Shown here piece after piece: positions 5,616 to 10,410 of a stretch of DNA of 10,410 nt; within the stretch, counting starts at the first letter, position 1, and each line of letters starts with the position of its first letter. Source of the stretch: Spirochaetaceae bacterium (GTDB lineage Bacteria > Spirochaetota > Spirochaetia > Treponematales > Rectinemataceae); the NCBI GenBank assembly GCA_016794765.1, contig JAEUJG010000163.1, positions 1-10,410 of the forward strand, in the 5' to 3' direction. The translations under genes and the position numbers were made by a program. The notes under the pieces were generated by a model that searched no databases, was not told the DNA's origin, and saw only the letters and a program-made list of their open reading frames with translations.

Positions 5616-6923
5616 ATGGGTTGGGAAGAGATCTACAAGAGCAAGCTGGTCGGCGTGGACGAGGCGGTCGCGCTCATCAAGAGCGGCGACGACGTCATCG
5701 TCGCGCAGTGCGCGTCGGAGCCCCAGGGCTGCATGTCGCGCTTCCATACGATCGCGGACCGCGTGGAGGACGTGCGCGTCTTTTCCGTCCTCACGCTGAA
5801 GCCCTACGACTTCTACATGAAGCCCGAGATGCGCGGCCGCTTCGAGCTCGCGTCCTGGTTCCACGCGCCCGGCTCGCGGCAGGCGCTCAAGGCCGGGGCG
5901 GGCACCGTCACCTACGTCCCGAACATGCTGCACCGCTCGGCGACCGACCGCATCCACGCGCGGAGGCCGGACATCTTCTTCGGCACCTGCACGCCGCCGG
6001 ATCGGCACGGCTTCGTGTCGCTCTCCCTCGGCATCACCTACGAGAAGGACATCATCGACGCGGCCAAGACCGTCGTCCTCGAGGTCAACCCGCGCCTGCC
6101 GCGGACCTTCGGCGACACCCAGATCCACGTCTCCCGCGCGGACCGCTTCGTGCTCCACGACCAGGAAGTGCCCACCCTCCCCGCCCCGACGCCGAGCGCC
6201 ACGGATCTCGCGATAGGCGGCCACATCGCGGAGCTCGTGGAGGACGGCTCCACCATCCAGCTCGGCATCGGCGGCATCCCGAACGCGGCCGCCCTGGCCC
6301 TGCGCGGCAAGCGCGACCTCGGCGTCCACACGGAGATGCTCGTCGACTCGATGATGGAGCTCTACGAGATGGGCGTCATCACGAACGAGCGGAAGTCCCT
6401 CATGCGCGGCAAGTTCGTCTGCACCTTCGCGATGGGCTCGCGGAAGCTCTACGACTGGCTGGACGACAACGTCGCCGTCCAGTTCGAGCGCGGGCGCTGG
6501 GTCAACGATCCCGCGGTGGTGCGCCAGAACTCGAGGATGGTCTCCATCAACACCTGCCTCATGGTCGACCTGACCGGCCAGGTCGCGAGCGAATCCATCG
6601 GCCCGGCCCAGTACTCCGGCACCGGCGGCCAGGCCGACACGGCGATCGGCGCCGTCGAGGGGCTCGACGGCCTCGGCAAGTCGGTCATCGCCTGCTACAG
6701 CACGGCCAAGGAGGGCGCGGTTTCCACCATCGTGCCGATGCTGCCCGAGGGCAGCGCGGTCACCCTCCACCGGGCGAACGTGGACCACGTCGTCACGGAG
6801 CACGGCATAGCGCGCCTCCGCGGCCGCACCGTGCGCGAGCGCGTGCGCGAGCTCGTCGCCGTGGCCCATCCATCCTTCCGCGCCGAGCTCGAGGCCCAGG
6901 CCCGCAAGCTCGGCTACCTCTAG
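5616..6923 (+). CDS. Acetyl-CoA hydrolase/transferase family CoA-transferase (4-hydroxybutyrate / butyryl-CoA:acetate type)
   Basis: 435-residue cytoplasmic CoA-transferase that swaps CoA between an acyl-CoA such as acetyl-CoA and a free carboxylic acid through a glutamyl-CoA intermediate. Seen: N-terminal half with IKSGDDVIVAQCASEPQG; then GIGGIPNA at 217-224, GVHTEM at 236-241 whose Glu240 is at the position of the family's catalytic glutamate, GTGGQADT at 335-342 and VTEHGIARLRG near 393-403. The length matches AbfT/Cat-type enzymes (about 430-450). The ATG at 5616 has AAGGAG (5604-5609) 6 bases upstream. It ends the rightward operon after KASIII-B. In context it would activate the imported acid, or a keto acid made by the SDR, to its CoA ester before KASIII action. 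Simple acetyl-CoA or succinyl-CoA hydrolase activity is an alternative. Family call is secure; acid specificity is not. Confidence 0.93.
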   Translation: MGWEEIYKSKLVGVDEAVALIKSGDDVIVAQCASEPQGCMSRFHTIADRVEDVRVFSVLTLKPYDFYMKPEMRGRFELASWFHAPGSRQALKAGAGTVTYVPNMLHRSATDRIHARRPDIFFGTCTPPDRHGFVSLSLGITYEKDIIDAAKTVVLEVNPRLPRTFGDTQIHVSRADRFVLHDQEVPTLPAPTPSATDLAIGGHIAELVEDGSTIQLGIGGIPNAAALALRGKRDLGVHTEMLVDSMMELYEMGVITNERKSLMRGKFVCTFAMGSRKLYDWLDDNVAVQFERGRWVNDPAVVRQNSRMVSINTCLMVDLTGQVASESIGPAQYSGTGGQADTAIGAVEGLDGLGKSVIACYSTAKEGAVSTIVPMLPEGSAVTLHRANVDHVVTEHGIARLRGRTVRERVRELVAVAHPSFRAELEAQARKLGYL

Positions 6924-6940
6924 GCCGGGAATCCCGCGCC

Positions 6941-6970
6941 CGCCGGCGCCCGCCGGCGGCCGCCGGCGCC
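6941..6970. repeat. Three tandem 10-base GC-only units with an embedded 18-bp palindrome
   Basis: CGCCGGCGCC, CGCCGGCGGC and CGCCGGCGCC follow one another exactly in register, differing at one base in the middle unit. Within them 6951-6968 is a perfect 18-bp palindrome. It lies 17 bases after the CoA-transferase stop, so it could fold at the transcript end as a T-less terminator or mRNA-stabilising hairpin. Its origin (slippage in a GC-rich genome or a dispersed family) is not known. Confidence 0.65.
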
Positions 6971-7023
6971 CGTCCGAGCCCGGCCCGCGCGGGCAGGGCA
7001 GGGCAATCCGGTAGCCCCGGGGG

Positions 7024-7055
7024 GCGGGCCGCCCGTTGCGCGGAGGGCGGCCCGC
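7024..7055. repeat. 11-bp GC-rich inverted repeat between CoA-transferase and tatD-like gene
   Basis: Arms GCGGGCCGCCC (7024-7034) and GGGCGGCCCGC (7045-7055) are perfectly complementary around a 10-base loop. No T-run follows in either direction. It may end the rightward operon transcript or shield the next gene from read-through. It sits just upstream of the candidate promoter -10 at 7060. Confidence 0.65.
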
Positions 7056-7065
7056 GCGCTATCCT
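7036..7065 (+). promoter_or_regulatory. Weak candidate promoter of the tatD-like gene, six bases before a GTG start
   Basis: TTGCGC (7036-7041), 18-base spacer, TATCCT (7060-7065). Initiation would fall on or next to the GTG at 7072, which would give a leaderless mRNA; this fits the lack of a properly spaced ribosome binding site. The match to consensus is poor. Confidence 0.25.
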
Positions 7066-7071
7066 CGAGGC

Positions 7072-7899
7072 GTGTTGACCGACGCCCACCTTCACTTCGT
7101 CGACCTCGCCGGGCGCGACCCGGGCTTCGCCGCCGCCTACGCGGCGGGGCCCTACCTGGCCTGCGCGGCGAGCCACGACGAGGAGGAATTCCTGGCCACC
7201 GAGGCCCTGGCCGCCCCGCCGCCGGGCGGGCGGGGCCTGCGCTTCGCCGCGAGCTTCGGCATCCACCCCCAGTGGGCAGTATGGAAGCACGCCGACTTCC
7301 TGGCCGGCCTCTGCGCCGCGGGAAGGATCGCAGCCATCGGCGAGGCGGGCTTCGACCTTTTCGGCGACCGCCCCGAGCGCGTCCGGAACGAGGGGAACCT
7401 GAAGGTCCAGCGGGCGGTCTTCGAGTTCCAGCTGGGGCTCGCCCGACGCTGGGACCTGCCGATGGTCCTCCACGTCCGCAAGGCGGCCGACCTCGTCTTC
7501 GCCTACGCCAGGGAACTCGCCGCGCTTCCCGCCGTCGTCATGCACGCCTACTCGGGCACGGCCCGCGAAGCGGCCGACCTCCTGGGGCGGGGCGTGCCGG
7601 CCTACTTCTCCTTCGGCGCCTCCCTCGCCAACGGCCACAAGCGCGCGATCGAAGCCTGCGCCGCGCTGCCGGCGGACCGGCTCCTCGCGGAGACCGACGC
7701 GCCCTGGCAGCCGCCCCGCGGCGAGCCCTTCTGCAAGCTCGAACACATAACGCTCGTCATCGGAACGATGGCCGGCATCCGGGGCGTCGCGCGCGCCGCG
7801 CTCGAGGAACGCCTGGCGGACAACTTCGCCGCAGCCTACCCGAAGGCGGCGGGCCTCGTGGCCGTGGCGCGCGCCGGCGCGGGAACGGGGGAAGCGTGA
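7072..7899 (+). CDS. TatD-family metal-dependent hydrolase (DNase type)
   Basis: 275-residue two-metal TIM-barrel hydrolase; TatD proteins act as 3'-5' exonucleases or DNases, some in RNA or tRNA quality control. Seen: DAHLH with His6 and His8, SFGIHPQW at 61-68, IGEAGFD with Glu91, LPMVLHVRKA with His134, VVMHAYSG with His158 and LLAETDAPW with Asp209. The full metal-ligand set is therefore present and the length is typical (about 255-275). The start is uncertain: GTG 7072 gives a normal N-terminus, TTG 7075 has GAGG (7067-7070) 4 bases upstream, and TTG 7036 lies inside a hairpin and adds unrelated sequence. Its stop overlaps the start of the next gene by the GTGA junction, so the two are cotranscribed. 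Which TatD paralogue (TatD, YcfH or YjjV-like) cannot be said. Confidence 0.92.
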   Translation: MLTDAHLHFVDLAGRDPGFAAAYAAGPYLACAASHDEEEFLATEALAAPPPGGRGLRFAASFGIHPQWAVWKHADFLAGLCAAGRIAAIGEAGFDLFGDRPERVRNEGNLKVQRAVFEFQLGLARRWDLPMVLHVRKAADLVFAYARELAALPAVVMHAYSGTAREAADLLGRGVPAYFSFGASLANGHKRAIEACAALPADRLLAETDAPWQPPRGEPFCKLEHITLVIGTMAGIRGVARAALEERLADNFAAAYPKAAGLVAVARAGAGTGEA

Positions 7900-8642
7900 G
7901 CTTCGACGAACGCACGAGGATCATCCTGGGAGAGGAAGGGGCGGCCGCGCTCGCCGCCGCCTCGGTCGCGGTCTACGGCCTCGGCGGGGTCGGCGCCGCC
8001 TGCGCGATGGACCTCGTGCGCGTGGGCGTGGGGCGGATCGTCGCGGTCGACTTCGACGACGTGGCCGAGTCGAACCTGAACCGCTTGTATTTCGGCTATC
8101 GCGCCGAGATCGGCCGCCCCAAGGCGGAGGTTTTCGCCGAATACGCGCGCCGCGTGAACCCCGGCGTGGTCGTCGAGGCGGCCCCGCGCTTCTTCTCCGG
8201 GGAGGGCGCCGCGGAACTGGTCGCGGCCAACGCGGGCGGGGGCTGCGCGGTCCACCTCGACTGCGTGGACGCCCTCAATCCCAAGGTCAACCTGCTCGCC
8301 GCCCTTTCCCGCGCGGGCCTCGCCTTCGCCGCGAGCATGGGCACGGCCGGCCGCCTCGATCCCGGCCGACTGCGCCTCTCGGCCCTGTCCGCCTCGAGCG
8401 GCTGCCCCCTCGCCCGTGAGGTGCGGAACCGCCTCCGCCGCCTCGGGGTCGGCATCGACTTCCCGGCCGTCTGGAGCGACGAACCGGCCACGCCCCCCGT
8501 CGAGCGGCCCGCGGGCCCCGAGGAGGAACAGAAGGCGCCGGGCCGGATCCGCAAGATGCAGGGTTCCGCGCCCTTCGTGCCGCAGGCGGCCGGCCATCTC
8601 CTCGCGAGCTGGGCGACGAGGAGGCTCCTCGGCCTCGCCTGA
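7896..8642 (+). CDS. tcdA: TcdA/ThiF-family E1-like adenylating enzyme (probable tRNA t6A dehydratase)
   Basis: 248-residue E1-like ATP-binding protein; TcdA converts t6A37 in tRNA to its cyclic form by ATP-dependent dehydration. Seen: ERTRIILGEEGAAAL, matching the pre-Rossmann helix of TcdA; nucleotide loop YGLGGVGAAC with GLGGVG at 28-33; DFDDVAESNLNR at 52-63 (the D-x-D-x-V-x2-SNLNR motif); LDCVDALNPK at 121-130; PLAREVRNRLRR after Cys170; and the C-terminal GSAPFVPQAAGHLLASW. It is slightly shorter than E. coli TcdA (about 268) and the variable middle is compact. The GTG start at 7896 overlaps the preceding TGA (7897-7899), with GGGGGAA just upstream. Other ThiF/MoeB/HesA roles are possible, but no ThiS or MoaD partner is nearby, which favours TcdA. 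Cys170 stands where TcdA proteins commonly have Asp (from memory). Confidence 0.85.
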   Translation: MSFDERTRIILGEEGAAALAAASVAVYGLGGVGAACAMDLVRVGVGRIVAVDFDDVAESNLNRLYFGYRAEIGRPKAEVFAEYARRVNPGVVVEAAPRFFSGEGAAELVAANAGGGCAVHLDCVDALNPKVNLLAALSRAGLAFAASMGTAGRLDPGRLRLSALSASSGCPLAREVRNRLRRLGVGIDFPAVWSDEPATPPVERPAGPEEEQKAPGRIRKMQGSAPFVPQAAGHLLASWATRRLLGLA

Positions 8643-8643
8643 A

Positions 8644-9045
8644 CTAGCGCTTGTCCCACCAGTGCCGCTTTGTCGTCTTCCGTCCGCCGGGAACGGCGGC
8701 GGTCCGGCGCCGGGTCACGAGGATCCGCGTCCCCCGCTCCGCGTCGGACACGATGAGCTCCGCTTCGGCCATTGTCGCGGCCAAGGCGAGCTCCGAGGCG
8801 TCGACGCGCTTGCCGACGAGGGCGCCGTAATACTCGGCCAGCTCGGGTTGCAGGGGACCTTTCAGCGCCTGGCGCAGTTCGGCCAAGGCCGTTCCGTCCA
8901 GCACGAGATCGCGCGCCTCCGCCAGGCAGCTCGAGCGCTCGGCGCCGAATTCGTAGCGCAGGTTCACCTCGCGCGCGCCGGTGAGATAGAGGTACTTGAG
9001 CAGCTCGGATGCGACCCGCATGAGCTGTACGGTCTCAGCGTCCAC
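8644..9045 (-). CDS. Small protein of unknown function coupled to the DUF1576-type membrane protein
   Basis: 133 residues, not recognised. Seen: an N-terminal helix (about 4-22, VQLMRVASELLKYLYL), a short strand VNLRYEF at 27-33, LVLDG at 47-51, a charged helical middle with LQPELAEYYGALVGKR (about 65-80), ELIVSD and GTRILVTRRR strands near 96-114, and a strongly basic tail (about 112-133, with KTTKRHWWDKR). No signal peptide or membrane segment, so cytosolic. GTG start at 9045 is well supported by GGAGG (9053-9057) 7 bases upstream. It overlaps the end of the membrane-protein gene by 11 bases, so translation is coupled and a shared function is likely. The strand pattern is vaguely like a degenerate GHKL/anti-sigma fold, but no ATP-binding motif is visible and I do not claim it. 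Stops one base from the convergent tcdA-like gene. Confidence 0.8.
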   Translation of the reverse strand: MDAETVQLMRVASELLKYLYLTGAREVNLRYEFGAERSSCLAEARDLVLDGTALAELRQALKGPLQPELAEYYGALVGKRVDASELALAATMAEAELIVSDAERGTRILVTRRRTAAVPGGRKTTKRHWWDKR

Positions 9046-10330
9046 CTTCGCGCCTCCGTTCCGAAACGGCCTCGAGGAAGGGCACGAGCATGCCGGCGAC
9101 GAGGCCTCCGGAGAATCCGTTGTTGTAGAGATTGAGGCCGCCGTGGAGATAGCCCACGTTGACCACGATCACGAGGTGGAGGGCCCCGGCCAACATCCCG
9201 GCCAGGACGCCGAACCGGCCGGCGATCGGCGCCAGGCAGGTGCCGAAAAGGGCGGCGAGCAGGGGGCCTTGGGCGGCGGGGTCGTAGGAACTGACGAAGG
9301 CCGCGAGGCCGACCCCCGCCATGACCGGAAGGACGTTGCGCGGCTGCTTGCCGAAAGCGGCGAAGCCGCACATCGTGAAGAGCGCGCCCATCGTCGGTCC
9401 GTTCCAGTCCCCCCCGACGACGAGGATGTAGGCCGCGCCGAGGAGGCCGACAAGGCCCATGTTGACCAGGGTCGGGCCGATGCCGGCCGCCCGCGGGAAG
9501 TCGCTGACGAGCCTGCCGGTGGAGCGCAGGATCGTCAGGATCCCGGGACGCAAGGCGGGGCCGAGCCGGATCCCGAGCAGGATCATCGAACCGAAGAGGC
9601 CGAGCGCGAAGGGCAGGTAGACGCCGCGGTTGCCCGTGGACCAGGCCCCCCCGCCGCTGACCTCGATGCGGAAGGCGCGGAAGATCGACATCACCACCGT
9701 GCCGACGAGGCCGGCGGTGAGCCCGATGTTGTAGAGGTTGTAGCCCTGGTGGAACTGGAGGAGATGCTTCGCGAGCGGCGGCAGGAGAAAGCCGGCGCAT
9801 AGGCCGGCGCCGATGCCCGCCAGGACGTTCCAGGGCAGGGGCAGGCCGAGGGCGAAGGTCATTTCGCTCACGAGCGGCGCGAGGGCGGTGCCGAAGAGCG
9901 CCACGATGACATATTCCGAGAAGGGGCGGCGCGACGCCGACGAAAAGAGCCAGACGCCGGCGATGACCGGCCATATGTTGTAGATGTTCTTGCCGAAGAG
10001 GGCGAAGCCCGAAATCGTGAAGACCGCCGCCAGGGCCGGACCCGAAAGCAGGGAGCCGGCCCGCCGGAGCAAGGCGACGGCGGCCAGGGCGCAGAGGCCG
10101 GAGTTGACGAAGGGCGCGCCGAGGCCCGCCCGGGCGACATAATCGTTGATCAGGATATCCGGTTCGCGCACGATCACGGCGAGGCCGCGGAGCACGGCCC
10201 GCGGGTCGAAGCCTTCGAGCGCGAAGCCGAAGACAAGGAGGACGAGGGGGTAGATGATCACTACCGCCGCGAGGAAGCGGGAATCCCCGGGGAGGCTGCC
10301 GACCGCGCGGAGTCTGGACGAGGGTTTCAC
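9035..10330 (-). CDS. Polytopic membrane protein, DUF1576 type, with internal duplication
   Basis: 431-residue integral membrane protein with about 10-12 hydrophobic segments, resembling DUF1576 (function unknown). It is built from two related halves: LINDYVARAGLGAPFVNSGL (60-79) with LVSDFPRAAGIGPTLVNMGL (274-293); FTISGFALFGKNIYNIWPV (104-122) with FTMCGFAAFGKQPRNVLPV (318-336); LFGTALAP (145-152) with LFGTCLAP (361-368); and HQGYNLYNIGLTAGLV (194-209) with HGGLNLYNNGFSGGLV (396-411). Such repeats are typical of channels and secondary transporters with inverted or tandem symmetry. The conserved polar GK, N and HxGxNLYN residues inside hydrophobic surroundings could form a substrate path (inference). 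Start is GTG at 10330 with no clear ribosome binding site; a promoter ends 6 bases before it. First gene of a leftward pair with the 133-residue protein. Family assignment is from memory of the motifs. Confidence 0.88.
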   Translation of the reverse strand: MKPSSRLRAVGSLPGDSRFLAAVVIIYPLVLLVFGFALEGFDPRAVLRGLAVIVREPDILINDYVARAGLGAPFVNSGLCALAAVALLRRAGSLLSGPALAAVFTISGFALFGKNIYNIWPVIAGVWLFSSASRRPFSEYVIVALFGTALAPLVSEMTFALGLPLPWNVLAGIGAGLCAGFLLPPLAKHLLQFHQGYNLYNIGLTAGLVGTVVMSIFRAFRIEVSGGGAWSTGNRGVYLPFALGLFGSMILLGIRLGPALRPGILTILRSTGRLVSDFPRAAGIGPTLVNMGLVGLLGAAYILVVGGDWNGPTMGALFTMCGFAAFGKQPRNVLPVMAGVGLAAFVSSYDPAAQGPLLAALFGTCLAPIAGRFGVLAGMLAGALHLVIVVNVGYLHGGLNLYNNGFSGGLVAGMLVPFLEAVSERRREGGR

Positions 10331-10336
10331 GCCACG

Positions 10337-10365
10337 AGTATCGCTTGCTTTCCGCGGCCAGGCAA
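10337..10365 (-). promoter_or_regulatory. Candidate promoter of the DUF1576-type gene pair, possible leaderless start
   Basis: On the minus strand TTGCCT (10360-10365, four of six) and GATACT (10337-10342, four of six) are 17 bases apart. The -10 ends six bases before the GTG start at 10330, so transcription would begin at or beside the start codon. No Shine-Dalgarno sequence is present there. Confidence 0.45.
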
Positions 10366-10368
10366 GCG
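10342..10368. repeat. 7-bp inverted repeat overlapping the DUF1576-gene promoter
   Basis: CGCTTGC (10342-10348) and GCAAGCG (10362-10368) with a 13-base spacer. One arm overlaps the -35 and the other abuts the -10, the placement expected of a repressor operator. No regulator gene for it is visible in the window. Confidence 0.4.
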
Positions 10369-10410
10369 CCCTTCGCCGCGGCCCTTCGCGGCCGCCCCCG
10401 CGCCGGTTCC

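Noticed and set aside
5583..6869. 428-codon minus-strand open frame opposite the CoA-transferase
   Set aside because: Composition typical of a GC-rich shadow; the plus strand carries all CoA-transferase motifs.
6941..7055. CRISPR-like array
   Set aside because: Units are 10 bases, contiguous and without spacers, and no cas genes are nearby.
7036..7071. TTG start at 7036 for the TatD-like protein
   Set aside because: It lies in the loop of the 7024-7055 hairpin, adds arginine-rich sequence not typical of the family, and has no RBS.
3476..7078. 1200-codon open frame on the plus strand across the regulator, KASIII-B and CoA-transferase
   Set aside because: Arginine/proline/glycine-rich translation with no family motifs, in a different frame from three well-supported genes; a by-product of high GC at third positions.
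10331..10410. Gene at the right edge
   Set aside because: Only promoter-like elements and GC-rich sequence are seen upstream of the membrane-protein gene; no coding signal can be judged in 80 bases.

Overview
The window is a high-GC bacterial chromosomal segment with dense coding, strong GGAGG-type ribosome binding sites and an exported substrate-binding protein whose signal peptide ends in A-F-A with no lipobox cysteine, which fits a diderm (Gram-negative type) organism. Phylum cannot be fixed from the sequence. A DUF1576-type membrane protein and the cluster make-up would be compatible with a Spirochaetota- or Synergistota/Firmicutes-like lineage, but that is a weak guess from memory. I see no rRNA, tRNA, CRISPR array, transposase or phage gene.

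Region 1 (53-6923) is one divergent locus around a roughly 250-base AT-richer control region (3148-3398). Leftward from it runs a three-gene operon: a ketoacyl-ACP synthase III (KASIII/FabH-fold) enzyme 'A', a FabG-like short-chain dehydrogenase/reductase, and a LivK-type ABC transporter substrate-binding protein; the permease and ATPase genes would be expected beyond the left edge. Rightward runs a second three-gene operon: a regulator made of two complete, tandemly fused TetR proteins, a second KASIII-fold enzyme 'B', and an acetyl-CoA hydrolase/4-hydroxybutyrate-type CoA-transferase. Neither KASIII enzyme has the FabH Cys-His-Asn triad: A shows Cys-His-His (like KAS I/II) and B shows Cys-Thr-Tyr. 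Taken together this looks like an uptake and CoA-dependent processing pathway for a small organic acid, controlled by the double TetR protein. The substrate is unknown, and this is the most likely undescribed system in the window.

Region 2 (6924-8642): a very GC-rich gap with palindromic repeats and an 11-bp hairpin, then a two-gene overlapping unit of a TatD-family metallo-hydrolase and a TcdA/ThiF-type E1-like enzyme (housekeeping nucleic-acid/tRNA functions).

Region 3 (8644-10410): a leftward, translationally coupled pair, convergent with region 2 and separated from it by one base. It encodes an internally duplicated polytopic membrane protein of DUF1576 type and a small 133-residue protein of unknown function. 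Its likely promoter sits directly in front of a GTG start (possible leaderless transcript) and overlaps an inverted repeat.
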